Below are positions 1 to 9,200 of a stretch of 64,000 bases of DNA, in pieces. The stretch is taken from assembly GCA_964508055.1 (NCBI GenBank), contig CAZDRI010000007.1, forward strand, positions 1 to 64,000, written 5' to 3'. Made by a program: the position numbers and the translations under genes. Each line of letters begins with the position of its first letter. Position 1 is the stretch's first letter. Below the pieces are notes generated by a model, which worked only from the letters and a program-made list of their open reading frames with translations, searched no databases and was not told the DNA's origin. The DNA is from CAZDRI01 sp964508055. Its GTDB lineage: Bacteria; Pseudomonadota; Gammaproteobacteria; PS1; Pseudothioglobaceae.

Positions 1-49
1 AAAATACATCTTTGCAATTAAAAATAAGTGGTGCACTTATTATGCGAAT

Positions 50-1030
50 TCACATTTCACAATATAAACATTTGAAATATGACCAATTATCATATTCTTC
101 ATCGGAAGAACTTCTGAAACAATACACTTTGTTTTTTCTTAAAAAATCATAATCTAATTTGTCCTTCTGATCTTCTGTCAATGATTCTTTAAAGTCTTCA
201 ATTGTTATGTCATCAACAAGATTTTCTTTTTTACCAGAATAAGAAAAACCAGCTACATCTTCCCATTCAATAATTTCTGGAATAGCCATCCATGCACTTA
301 CATCCTGCAATTGTTCGTCTTTCAGTTTGGCAACTAATTTTTCGTTCAATTTTTTTGTGTCTTTGATTTCTTTTACTTGGTCAATAAAAGCAAAGTTCTT
401 TTTGTAGTCATCTTTTTCGTAATATTCAAAACACTTTTTTAAAAAATCCTCTACATTAGAAACACTAACTTTTACCGATGCCGTAAAAGCAAGTTTTCCG
501 GTTACAAGATTATCGCCAAAAAAAGAGTCGTTCGGCTTTCCTGTTATTTCTTCTATCAAGTCTTGCTCAATATCTATGCCAAAATCAGCAATATTTCCTA
601 TTTTACTAAGTTGCTCAATTGTATTTTTCGGTTCAGACGACAATGTTCTTTTTCCGATCTTCCGGATACTGTCTCTATCAACGAGATTCAATACAGTTTT
701 TAATCCAAAATCATCAACACAATAATTTTTATTTATTATTGAATACCCATAGCCAAAAGGAACAGCAAAATATCTTTCTTTTGATTTTATTGTAGTTTTT
801 ACAAAATACACCCCTTTTGAGCTTTGATTGAATAAGTCAATATTATCTAATTCATTATTAAAAAACCCCTGAATCCAAGACGGTTTATAACTGTGTGATT
901 CGTCATAATAAAAAGAGTTTTTACCATTTAAAGACATTTGCTTATAATCATCTTTTTTCAGAACATCCTTCAGAGAAACCACTGTTTTTATAAGATACAC
1001 CGAAATTTTATTGGTTTTCTCTTTTTCCAT
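50..1030 (-). pseudogene. DUF6119/TIGR04141-like protein, truncated C-terminus
   Basis: The 326-residue product resembles the sporadically distributed TIGR04141 (DUF6119) family: an opening EKTNKISVYLIK strand, a KTTIKSKERYFAVPFGYGYS segment, and a FGIDIEQDLIEEITGKP segment near residue 155. The family function is unknown to me; members are often near restriction or defence genes. From memory family members run to about 500 residues or more, and here the frame stops at a TGA just after NWSYFKCLYCEM, where the family normally continues, so the C-terminal third seems missing. It lies 3 bp downstream of the restriction-methyltransferase pseudogene on the same strand, so the two were probably one transcript. 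G+C is higher than in the core genes. It could still be a functional short form. Confidence 0.6.
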
Positions 1031-1033
1031 AGG

Positions 1034-3068
1034 TTAATTCCAAAAAGATAAATTTTCTGATTCTGCCCACTCAATAAACTTCTCCGCCACGCCGTCTGGC
1101 AGTTCTCCGTCGTGGTTGTGTAAATCGTGATTGATTATTAAATGTCCGTTTTTATCCAGTTTTGGTTGACCGTTGCCATTCTTAACAAACACATAATCGC
1201 CGGAGTTGTCTTTGCCTGATTTTTCGGAAACCGCAAAGTAAAATCGGATAATCTTCTTTTTTCGGACAAATTTTGTCATCCCACTTTTGCACAAACAGCA
1301 CGCTTGTTTTTGTGCCGGTATGCGGTTTAAAAGTGTTTACATGTAAGCCGACCACGGCAAGAATGCGCGCTTTTTCAGAAATATACTCGCGAATTTGTTT
1401 GTCTGAGGTGTTGTTAAATCTTCCTTGCGGTAAAACAATCGCCATTCTTCCGCCAGGTTTCAAAAAGTTAAGATTTCGCTCAATGAATAAAATATCTCGC
1501 CCGACTTTTGATTTTGGCTTATTTTTATCATTGTAGCCAAGATCGTATTTATGAATAATACGAGATTCTTTGATGTCGCCGGCAAACGGTGGATTTGCCA
1601 TAAGAATATCAAAATTAAATTCTTTGTAAGAAGTTTTATCTTTTTGCAGATTTTCCAGTCGTTTAAGTCCGGCTCCATAGGTATCAAGCCACGAGCGGTT
1701 TTTGATCGTTTCGTTCCAGCGGTCATAATCCAAATTATTCAAGTGCAAAACATTGGTGTTTCCGTCTCCGGCAATAAGATTAAGAGTGCGAGCGACACGC
1801 ACAACTTTTTCATCAAAATCAATGCCGAAAATTTTAAGCACATTTTCTTTTTCTTCCTCTGGAATTTCTGCATTTTGAAAAAGATGTCCGGTAATGTGGA
1901 AAATCGTGTGTACGGGAAAACCGCATGAGCCAGTGGCGGAATCAATCATATATTCTCCGGCTCTTGGATTGAGCATTTTGACGCACATATCAATCACATG
2001 ACGAGGTGTAAAGTATTGCCCCTTTTCGCCTTTGGAGGATTTATTGACCAAATATTCAAACGCCTCGTCAATAATCTGCAAATTAGAATTGAAAAGTTTT
2101 ATATCCTGAACGCTGGAAACACTAACTGATAGATGAGATGGCGAAAGCTGTATTTTTGACGCTTCGTCAAAAACTCCTGGCCATTTTTGTTTGGCTTTAT
2201 CAAAGAGTTTTTGGATTTTGGTTTTGAGCTCACTTTCTGATTGTCCTGTATTTCTAAATTCCATAACCCGAAAATCAGAATCATCAAAATCCTGCAAATA
2301 CTCTTTTACCTTTTCGTAATCGCCACTATCTTCATCTGAAAGCTCTTTTTTAAAAAATCGCTCAATCCATTTTTTATCGTCTCGGCTTTCCAGTTCGTCA
2401 TAAAGTTTTGTGAAAATCAGTTTAAAAACTTCTTCAAAAACATCTACTCCGGCATTTGCCAAAACCTCATCTTCCATCTCCTGAATAATGGTTTTAAGCG
2501 ATTTCCCCTCGTTTGGGATTTTGTCTTTGATGATTAAGTCTTTGAGTGTAAACCGCTCCTTTAAAATATCTTCAAGCGTTTGGTCAAATTTGGGAATGTC
2601 GGTGATGTCTTCAAAATAGTTTGGGTCTTTGCGGTTATAGTGTGATATTTGACCGCCGTTTGTCCAAACGGCAATCGGCGCGCCAGTAGCGTTAGTGTAT
2701 GAGCGAAGTTGGTTTTTCCCGTCTTGAAGTTTTGGCTTTTTGACCTCAATAATAATGTATTCAACGGTCGGTCGGTCTTTATCAAAAATAACAATGTCAG
2801 CTGATTTTACTTGTCTGCCAAAATGAATACCATGTTCAAGTTTGATTCTCTTTTTGGGATATTCGTATTCTTCCAGCAATTTTGCTAAATACAACTGTCT
2901 GACAACTTCTTCCGGCTTTAAAATAATTTCCTTTTCACGAATCAAACACTCCATATATGGCTTATCATTTTTGATAGTTATTTTTTTCTCTAGTTCATCA
3001 ATAAATTTCTGCTCAAAAATTGAGAGGCTGTAATTTGAATCCTTTAAAATGTTTTGAATATTGTTCAT
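1034..3068 (-). pseudogene. Restriction endonuclease-methyltransferase fusion (HsdR_N plus HsdM-type N6 methylase), frameshifted
   Basis: The main frame (1182-3068, 628 aa) begins with a PD-(D/E)XK nuclease domain like the HsdR N-terminus: SADIVIF and EYIIIEVKKPK near residues 87-115. A helical linker follows, then an adenine-N6 methyltransferase domain with GQYFTPRHVIDM (near 350), SAM motif DSATGSCGFP and catalytic NPPF. After DDKICPKKEDYPI the frame turns into nonsense and stops. The expected continuation, FAVSEKSGKDNSGDYVFV and onward to the natural end SENLSFWN, is in another frame that stops at 1034, so one indel lies near 1236-1245. The frameshift falls after the catalytic motifs, so activity may be impaired rather than lost. 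No specificity (HsdS) gene is visible. Codon use and G+C differ from the core genes and suggest transfer. Confidence 0.8.
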
Positions 3069-3078
3069 AGTTTTTATT

Positions 3079-3210
3079 TTACCCTGTGAAATAATTTTTC
3101 AAACGATTTTGAATGTATCGTTTGCCATAAGTAGTTTTTAAATATTTTTCTCTATGTGTTGCATCTTGTTGAGTCAAACATGCTTCATAATAAATCAGTT
3201 TTAACGGTTT
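3079..3210 (-). pseudogene. GIY-YIG endonuclease C-terminal fragment
   Basis: Reading the minus strand from about 3210 to the stop at 3079 gives KPLKLIYYEACLTQQDA, then REKYLKTTYGKRYIQNRLKN and a TAA. This is the typical C-terminal half of small UvrC-like GIY-YIG endonucleases, which usually carry LIYYEA and REKYLK motifs. The N-terminal GIY...YIG strands and any start codon are missing, and an in-frame TAG sits immediately upstream. It is a fossil too short for normal ORF calling. It directly abuts the fragment of an XRE regulator in another frame. Confidence 0.75.
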
Positions 3211-3301
3211 CTATGCGAGGATCAGGTGTTGGGCCTGTTTCAATCTTGGCGATAGTATGAAAAGCAAGATTTGCTCTCTTTGAAAGCACATCTTGAGAAA
3301 T
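3193..3301 (-). pseudogene. XRE-family helix-turn-helix regulator fragment
   Basis: On the minus strand this stretch reads SQDVLSKRANLAFHTIAKIE followed by TGPTPDPRIET. That is the recognition-helix half of a Cro/CI (XRE) HTH domain, in which the pattern SQ..L......HTI.KIETG..P is characteristic. The N-terminus is cut off just where the 150-bp MITE begins (3309). The C-terminus runs into the GIY-YIG fragment, with which it shares a few bases. It is non-functional and marks past rearrangement in the island. Confidence 0.65.
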
Positions 3302-3308
3302 ACAAAAA

Positions 3309-3458
3309 AAGAGTGTTGCAAAATGTAAAAAGCACATTTTACAACATCTTTACCCAAGTTGTTTGTATGAGGAAGGGGAGCAAAACCAATAAGTTAAGAA
3401 ACAATGTATATCCCCTTCCTCAAACTCCATCCCCAATAAGCTATTTTGCAATGGTCTT
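3309..3458. mobile_element. 150-bp MITE, copy 1
   Basis: Copy 1 of a 150-bp element that recurs at 20012-20161 with about 6 differences (roughly 96% identity by eye). The ends are imperfect inverted repeats, AAGAGTGTTGCAAAATG on the left and the complement of AAGACCATTGCAAAATA on the right (13 of 17 match). Five A residues flank each side, consistent with a 5-bp target duplication. Inside are two hairpin arms, TGTTGCAAAATGT with ACATTTTACAACA, and TGAGGAAGGGGA with TCCCCTTCCTCA. It has no coding capacity, so it looks like a non-autonomous element. It sits between the foreign island and the 3' end of tRNA-Asp. Confidence 0.85.
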
Positions 3459-3470
3459 AAAAAACAAAAT

Positions 3471-3548
3471 TGGCGGAGTGGACGGGACTCGAACCCGCGA
3501 CCCCCTGCGTGACAGGCAGGTATTCTAACCAATCTGAACTACCACTCC
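3471..3548 (-). tRNA. tRNA-Asp (GTC)
   Basis: On the minus strand the acceptor arm GGAGTGG pairs with CCACTCC followed by G and an encoded CCA. The D-arm is GTTCAGATTGGTTAGAA, the anticodon stem-loop CCTGCCTGTCACGCAGG carries GTC, and the T-arm is GCGGGTTCGAGTCCCGT. All cloverleaf arms are intact; the D-loop is one base longer than in the E. coli gene as I remember it. The gene stands alone. Its 3' side faces the MITE and the decayed restriction island, the usual orientation for an integration site. Confidence 0.97.
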
Positions 3549-3615
3549 AAAAGAGTTGTAATTTTACATAAATTTAAAATTAACTCTATTTATTTTTATA
3601 TTAATTCAAAGCTAG

Positions 3616-4791
3616 TTAAAATTTATATTGTTTAATAAATATTGGTGTATAAGCTATTAAAAATACAATAAATGCTGCTATCCAAAAAAATTGAGAAATG
3701 ATTACTAAATTCTTAAATTGATATACAAAAATAATTGGTAATATAACTCTAAATATAAAAGAAAATATCATTAATATAAATGCCCACTTTATCATTCTTG
3801 GCGGCTTAAAAATACTTAAACCACTATGAGCAAGACTTATTCTTGACATCATTGCTAAAGTAAGCAATACCATACCTAAAGCAAAAGCATGAATGTGTAA
3901 ATATGGTGAATAACCAAAATAAAATTCTATTATTTTTAATAAAAAACCAAAAGTAATAAAAGCATAAGAGATGTATAAACTCCATAATAATGGTGTTTTA
4001 AATATATCTTTTGTAAACCAATTATATAACCTAATACTGTGAATAATAAATAAAGAAAAAGCTAATATAATTATTACATCAGTGTATGTATAAAAGAACA
4101 CTTCTAAAATCATATAAAGTAAAAATAATATTAAACTTAAGCTATCAATAACCTTATAGTTTTTAATTTTTACATTAGCTGCTGATCCTATAAAAAAAGG
4201 TATAACTCTTCTTGCCATTAAAAAAACTATACTTAATATTAAATAAAATCCTAAATATAGCCCCATTATTATGCCGTTTTCAATATATCCTAACAAACCT
4301 AAATAAAAAATTATATGAGCAACAACTAATAATGCTACCTTTAATATTATGCTCAAGTTATTCCAGTTTTTTGCTTTTAAAATAGGTATGCTAATTGCTA
4401 TAGTTAGAAACACTAAAAAACTTACATCAATAACCATTTGTATTTCTATCAAAGGTTTAATAAATGGCAACAACCTAGCAATAATCCATAATAAAAGTAA
4501 TGCAGCTAAATATTTACCAGATAGGGTATTAAGTTTAGTCCAATTCCTTATAGCTGTTAGTAAAAAGCCTGCAATTATAGCTATAATATAAGCATAAATC
4601 ATCTCATGAGCATGCCAGTAAATAATAGCTGTATTTAACATATGAGTACTTTCAAAACGATAAAAAATTAAGAATAACAACATAAAAACAACTGCAAATA
4701 CAGAAGCTGTAAAAAACATAGGGCGAAAACCTAATTGAAAAAATGTTGTAGATTTTGGGCTATTACTATTTATGTTAGTTATATTTATCAT
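3616..4791 (-). CDS. nnrS: NnrS family heme-copper membrane protein
   Basis: The 391-residue protein is almost entirely hydrophobic, with about 12 predicted membrane segments. The N-terminal LGFRPMFFTASVFA and the following IYWHAHEMIYAYI (near residues 58-70) match NnrS. Conserved histidines, including WHAHEM and HIHAFALGM (near residue 297), fit its heme and copper ligands. In known cases NnrS is tied to the nitric oxide stress response and to denitrification; its exact reaction is not settled. It is transcribed alone, away from galU. It is relevant here because an HAO-type octaheme cytochrome elsewhere in the window may produce nitrogen oxides. No FNR-like operator was convincing in the short upstream region. 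Confidence 0.9.
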   Translation of the reverse strand: MINITNINSNSPKSTTFFQLGFRPMFFTASVFAVVFMLLFLIFYRFESTHMLNTAIIYWHAHEMIYAYIIAIIAGFLLTAIRNWTKLNTLSGKYLAALLLLWIIARLLPFIKPLIEIQMVIDVSFLVFLTIAISIPILKAKNWNNLSIILKVALLVVAHIIFYLGLLGYIENGIIMGLYLGFYLILSIVFLMARRVIPFFIGSAANVKIKNYKVIDSLSLILFLLYMILEVFFYTYTDVIIILAFSLFIIHSIRLYNWFTKDIFKTPLLWSLYISYAFITFGFLLKIIEFYFGYSPYLHIHAFALGMVLLTLAMMSRISLAHSGLSIFKPPRMIKWAFILMIFSFIFRVILPIIFVYQFKNLVIISQFFWIAAFIVFLIAYTPIFIKQYKF

Positions 4792-4888
4792 TGATTTTTA
4801 ATAAAATTAAATTTTTAGAATTATACTTAATGTTAAGTGATTTATTTTTTTACAAACAACCATAAATTGAAATGGTATCATTTTCATT

Positions 4889-5722
4889 ATGGCTAAACTT
4901 ATAACAAGATGTTTATACCCAGTAGCTGGATTTGGCACTAGATTCCTACCTGCAACCAAAGTAGTTGCTAAGGAAATGTTACCTATTGTTGATACACCTT
5001 TGATTCAGTATGGTGTTGAAGAAGCTTATTTTGCAGGTATTAATAATATGGTAATGGTTACATCTAGACAAAAAAAAGTCATAGAAGACCATTTTGATAA
5101 GTCATTAGATTTAAATAAAGTTATAAAAAATAAAGAAGATAAATTAAAGTTATTAGCGCCACTAAATAATTTAATTAAAAACTGCTCTTTTTCTTTTATA
5201 AGACAAAAGAAAATGGCTGGATTAGGAAATGCAATACATACTGGTGAGCCGATAATTGATGATAATCCTTTTATGGTAATACTGCCTGATGATTTGTGCA
5301 TAAATGAAAATGGTGATAATGTAACTAGTCAAATGGTTAAACTTTATGAAAAATATAAGTGCTCCATAGTAGCTATAGAAGAAGTAGACCCTAACGAAGT
5401 AAATAAATATGGAGTAATATCAGGTAATGAAATTGAGAAAGATATATATCAAATTGAGGATATGATTGAAAAGCCTGATATTGATAAAGCGCCCACAAAT
5501 TTAGCTATTATTGGTAGATATATATTAACTCCAGATATTTTTAAAATTATAGAAAAAACTAAAAAAGGTAAAGGTGGCGAAATACAAATAACAGATGCCT
5601 TACTTACTCAAGCAAAAAATCAAAGAGTGCTAGCTTATAAATTTGAAGGCAGAAGGTTTGATTGTGGTAGTGTTAAAGGATTTATTGATGCTAGCAATTA
5701 TTTTTATAATAAAAGATTATGA
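4889..5722 (+). CDS. galU: UTP--glucose-1-phosphate uridylyltransferase
   Basis: GalU makes UDP-glucose from UTP and glucose-1-phosphate, for envelope polysaccharide and lipopolysaccharide precursors. The N-terminal nucleotide-binding stretch PVAGFGTRFLPATK, then KEMLPIVDTPLIQYGVEEA, identifies the family. VILPDDL and EKPDIDKAP further on are also typical. At 277 residues it is slightly shorter than the usual 290-300. Its stop overlaps the start of the following thioredoxin-like gene by 4 bp (ATGA), so translation is probably coupled, although the functions do not obviously match. Confidence 0.95.
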   Translation: MAKLITRCLYPVAGFGTRFLPATKVVAKEMLPIVDTPLIQYGVEEAYFAGINNMVMVTSRQKKVIEDHFDKSLDLNKVIKNKEDKLKLLAPLNNLIKNCSFSFIRQKKMAGLGNAIHTGEPIIDDNPFMVILPDDLCINENGDNVTSQMVKLYEKYKCSIVAIEEVDPNEVNKYGVISGNEIEKDIYQIEDMIEKPDIDKAPTNLAIIGRYILTPDIFKIIEKTKKGKGGEIQITDALLTQAKNQRVLAYKFEGRRFDCGSVKGFIDASNYFYNKRL

Positions 5723-6738
5723 AAAAAATAAAATTAATTATTTTATATTTATTATTAATTGTTCCTATTTCACTATTTGCAGTAGAAAAAGGCAAATTCT
5801 TTGGCGCTAAACCAGTAGCTTTACCTAATTGGTTTAAGCAGTCATTCTTAGATTTAGAAGATGATTTAGCAGAAGCAGATGAAAATAATAGACATATTAT
5901 TATTTATGTGCATCAAAACGGCTGTCCTTACTGTGCAAAGCTAATTACAGAAAATTTTCAAGACCCTGAATTAGTAAAAAAAATACAAAGCAATTTTGAT
6001 GTTATTGAGATAAATATGTGGGGTGATAGAGATATTAGTAATTGGCAAGGTAGAGATTACACAGAGAAAACTTTTGCCCAACATATGAAAGTGCAATTTA
6101 CGCCTACACTATTATTTTTAAATAATAATGGTGACATAATTTTAAGATTAAATGGTTATCAATCAATAGAAGATATGCATTTATCCTTAGATTATGTTGC
6201 AAATAAAAAATATAGTTTCTTATCTTTTGCAGAATATAAAAATAATCTTAAAAAATCTAATAAAGGCAAGCTTAATAGCTCTAATACTTTTGAATCTCCT
6301 CCTTATGATTTAACACAAGAAAGTAAAAACTATGAGTTTTTAGCAGTATTTTTTGAAAACCCAAATTGTGCTGCTTGTGATAAATTTCACAATACTTTAT
6401 TTATCACAAATAACTCAAAAAAAAGTTTTGCAAAAATGCGGGTTGTGCAATTAAACTTAGAATCTGATACTGACATTATCACTCCAAAAGGTGAAAAAAC
6501 TACTGCTAAAAAATGGTATGAAAACCTTAATTTAACATATTCTCCAGCAATTGTATTTTTTAATAAATCTGGTGATGAAATAATACGCAAAGATGCATTT
6601 TTCAAATCTTTTCATTATCACTCAATATTAAGTTATGTTATTACTAAAGAATATGAAAATGAACCTAGTTTTCAACGCTATATAGAGCATAAAGCTGATA
6701 AATTAAGAGAACAAGGCTTTGATGTAAATATTTGGTAA
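5719..6738 (+). CDS. Periplasmic protein with two thioredoxin-like domains (SoxW-like)
   Basis: A signal peptide (residues 1-21, ending SLFA) is followed by two thioredoxin folds. The first carries CPYC at residues 69-72 and a cis-proline loop, FTPTLLF, near 128. The second carries CAAC at 217-220 and YSPAIVFF. The first motif and surrounding HQNGCPYCAK resemble SoxW and related periplasmic thioredoxins that keep sulfur-oxidation or cytochrome maturation proteins reduced; this role is inferred. Two active-site domains in tandem in one 339-residue protein is less common. It overlaps galU by 4 bp and converges on phoH. Confidence 0.7.
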   Translation: MKKIKLIILYLLLIVPISLFAVEKGKFFGAKPVALPNWFKQSFLDLEDDLAEADENNRHIIIYVHQNGCPYCAKLITENFQDPELVKKIQSNFDVIEINMWGDRDISNWQGRDYTEKTFAQHMKVQFTPTLLFLNNNGDIILRLNGYQSIEDMHLSLDYVANKKYSFLSFAEYKNNLKKSNKGKLNSSNTFESPPYDLTQESKNYEFLAVFFENPNCAACDKFHNTLFITNNSKKSFAKMRVVQLNLESDTDIITPKGEKTTAKKWYENLNLTYSPAIVFFNKSGDEIIRKDAFFKSFHYHSILSYVITKEYENEPSFQRYIEHKADKLREQGFDVNIW

Positions 6739-6782
6739 ATACTTCCCCAATAATCTTAAATGCACCTTAACTAGTTGTTTAG

Positions 6783-7700
6783 TTATTGAAACCTTTCATA
6801 TGCTTGAACAATTTTCTCTACCAAATTATGGCGAAAAACATCTTTAGCTTGAAAGTAACAAAAAGAAATAAGTTTTTCATTTTTTAAAACTTTTGTAGCA
6901 TGAATTAGCCCTGATTCACTACTATCTTCTAAATCTATTTGAGTGATATCTCCAGTTATTACCATTTTTGAACCATAACCTAATCTAGTTAAAAACATCT
7001 TCATCTGCTCTATTGTAGTATTTTGTGCTTCATCAAGAATGATAAAGGCATCATTTAAAGTTCGTCCTCGCATAAATGCCAGAGGTGCTATTTCAATAAT
7101 ATTTTTTTCAATAAGCTTTTCAACTTTCCCAACACCTAACATATCATGCAATGCATCAAAAATTGGGCGCAAGTATGGGTCTATTTTTTCTGATAAATCT
7201 CCAGGCAAAAAACCTAATTTCTCCCCAGCTTCTACTACAGGTCTAACTAATATAATTCTTGTTATTAGTGCTTTTTCTAAAGCTTCGCAAGCACAAGAAA
7301 CTGCTAAATATGTCTTACCAGTACCAGCAGGACCTATAGCAAATACACAATCTTTTTTACCGATAGCTTTTATGTATTTTTGTTGATTTAAACTTCTTGC
7401 TTTTATATATTTAAGATCAGTTTTTATGGTAAGTTCATTGTAATTTTTAAAATCTTTATATTGAGACTGCTTTAATAATACATCAATATCTTCTAACTCA
7501 ATATTTTTGTCTTTTGATAATTTTGCTAGATTTTGGATAATTTTTTTAGCATAAGCTGCATTATTACCTGTGATATTAAAAGTCTCTCCTTTACTTTTAA
7601 TATTAACATTCAAAGTTTTAGCTATTAAATCTAAATTACTATTTAGAGGACCAACAACATTTATTAATTCACTATTGGGAATATTAAGATTAAATTTCAT
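6783..7700 (-). CDS. ybeZ: PhoH-like ATPase (YbeZ)
   Basis: A cytoplasmic P-loop ATPase of the PhoH/YbeZ type. The Walker A motif is GPAGTGKTYLA (near residue 127) and the Walker B region is AFIILDEAQNT, followed by VITGDITQIDL. The family is linked to RNA metabolism and, in many bacteria, works with the YbeY endonuclease. At 305 residues it is shorter than the common 340 or so, mainly at the N-terminus. Its ATG overlaps the miaB stop by 4 bp. The expected ybeY gene does not follow; the next gene is convergent. Confidence 0.9.
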   Translation of the reverse strand: MKFNLNIPNSELINVVGPLNSNLDLIAKTLNVNIKSKGETFNITGNNAAYAKKIIQNLAKLSKDKNIELEDIDVLLKQSQYKDFKNYNELTIKTDLKYIKARSLNQQKYIKAIGKKDCVFAIGPAGTGKTYLAVSCACEALEKALITRIILVRPVVEAGEKLGFLPGDLSEKIDPYLRPIFDALHDMLGVGKVEKLIEKNIIEIAPLAFMRGRTLNDAFIILDEAQNTTIEQMKMFLTRLGYGSKMVITGDITQIDLEDSSESGLIHATKVLKNEKLISFCYFQAKDVFRHNLVEKIVQAYERFQ

Positions 7701-9010
7701 ATCAATTCAGCTAATAATGAATTAGTATTTACTTTTATGATTTTTACTGTAACCATATTTCTTATTAGTTTACTATCTCCTTTAAAATGAGTTACTCTAT
7801 TATTTTGGGTTCTACCATATAAAGTTCCGCCATAATTTGACTTACCTTCTACTAAAATATTTTGCATTGAACCTTGCATTGATTTACTTATTTTATTCAT
7901 AGAATCAGTTAATTTTTCTTGTAGCAAATAAAGCCTTTGTTTTTTATCTTTTAAGTTTATATTATCTTCTTGAAATGCTGCTGGAGTGCCGGGTCTTTTA
8001 CTATAAATAAAACTAAATGATTTATCAAAACCAATATCATCAATCAAATTTAAAGTTGCTTTAAAATCTTTTTCACTTTCTGATGGATAGCCAATAATAA
8101 AATCAGAAGAAATAGAAATATTAGGTCTTATTTCTCTTAATTTTCTAATCTTATCTTTATATTCTAATGCAGTATGGCCTCTTTTCATCAAACTTAAAAT
8201 TCTATCTGAACCACTTTGTATCGGTAAATGTAAATGTGATACTAATTTATCAATATCTTTATATACATTTATAAGTCTATCATTAAATTCTACCGGATGA
8301 GAGGTAGTAAAACGAATACGCAATATTTCTTTTATTTCGGCAATACAACTTATTAAAAATGCTAAGTCTGCAAACTCACCATCTTCTAACTCCCCCCTAT
8401 AAGCATTAACATTTTGACCTAATAAGTTAATTTCTTTTACCCCTTGTTTTACTAGCTCTTGTATTTCTAATATTACATCTTGAACTGGGCGACTTATTTC
8501 CTCTCCTCTAGTATAAGGGACGACACAAAAAGAACAATATTTACTGCAGCCTTCCATAATTGATACATAACTGCTTACTTTATTTGTTTTAGGTTTTGCT
8601 AAATAATCAAATTTTTCAATCTCAGGAAATGAAACATCAATACTAGTTTTATCTTTATCTATACCATATAACATATGAGGTAATCTATGAAGAGTTTGAG
8701 GACCAAAGATTACATCAACATAAGGTGCTCTTTGTAAAATCATTGCTCCTTCTTGAGAGGCTACACAACCACCTACAGCAATTTTAACTTTAGGATTATT
8801 TTTTTTATACTTCTTCCATCTCCCTAATTGATGAAATAATTTTTCTTCTGCTTTTTCTCTTACAGAACAAGTGTTAACAATAAAAACATCAGCTTTATCT
8901 TCATTATTAGTAATTTCTAAACCATTAGTTTTTGCTAATAATTCTGTTATCTTTTGAGAATCATATTCATTCATTTGACAGCCAAAAGTCTTAATATAAA
9001 GATTAGTCAT
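7697..9010 (-). CDS. miaB: tRNA-2-methylthio-N6-dimethylallyladenosine synthase
   Basis: MiaB adds the methylthio group to i6A37 of tRNAs reading UNN codons. Three parts are visible: an N-terminal UPF0004 domain starting YIKTFGCQMNEYDS, the radical SAM core with GCSKYCSFCVVPYTRG (CxxxCxxC, near residue 155), and a C-terminal TRAM domain with LVEGKSNYGGTLYGRTQNN. The length of 437 residues is normal. Cysteines for both iron-sulfur clusters are present. It is the first gene of a two-gene transcript with phoH, an arrangement conserved in gammaproteobacteria. Confidence 0.97.
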   Translation of the reverse strand: MTNLYIKTFGCQMNEYDSQKITELLAKTNGLEITNNEDKADVFIVNTCSVREKAEEKLFHQLGRWKKYKKNNPKVKIAVGGCVASQEGAMILQRAPYVDVIFGPQTLHRLPHMLYGIDKDKTSIDVSFPEIEKFDYLAKPKTNKVSSYVSIMEGCSKYCSFCVVPYTRGEEISRPVQDVILEIQELVKQGVKEINLLGQNVNAYRGELEDGEFADLAFLISCIAEIKEILRIRFTTSHPVEFNDRLINVYKDIDKLVSHLHLPIQSGSDRILSLMKRGHTALEYKDKIRKLREIRPNISISSDFIIGYPSESEKDFKATLNLIDDIGFDKSFSFIYSKRPGTPAAFQEDNINLKDKKQRLYLLQEKLTDSMNKISKSMQGSMQNILVEGKSNYGGTLYGRTQNNRVTHFKGDSKLIRNMVTVKIIKVNTNSLLAELI

Positions 9011-9131
9011 ATAAATTTAGGATTCTTAAACTTGGAAAGAAAATGTTATTATTATAACTTTTTTTATATCAAAAATTTTCATAAACCTCTTTAAAAACAC
9101 CATTCTAATACCAATATAATTTTTTTAACAA

Positions 9132-9165
9132 TTGTAATCAAATTGTAACATTTTATAAATAAAAT
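9132..9165 (+). promoter_or_regulatory. Pho box and -10 element upstream of pstS
   Basis: Two 7-bp direct repeats, TTGTAAT (9132-9138) and TTGTAAC (9143-9149), are separated by the 4-bp spacer CAAA. This is the 11-bp period of the PhoB binding site (consensus CTGTCAT-4-CTGTCAT). An AT-rich -10 candidate, TATAAA at 9154 or TAAAAT at 9160, follows as expected for a promoter where the Pho box replaces the -35. The pstS start codon is at 9201 behind a GGAG ribosome site. PhoB is encoded downstream at 14958, so autoregulation is likely. Confidence 0.75.
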
Positions 9166-9200
9166 ACATGCTTTAAATTAATCTTTATTGGAGAAAAGAA

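Noticed and set aside
3271..3528. An 85-codon plus-strand frame over the MITE and tRNA-Asp
   Set aside because: It runs through the repeat element and the tRNA gene, has no ribosome site, and the same translated segment recurs only because the MITE is repeated at 20012.
6768..6785. Small hairpin TAACTA/TAGTTA between convergent genes
   Set aside because: Six AT-rich base pairs without a T-run are expected by chance in this composition.
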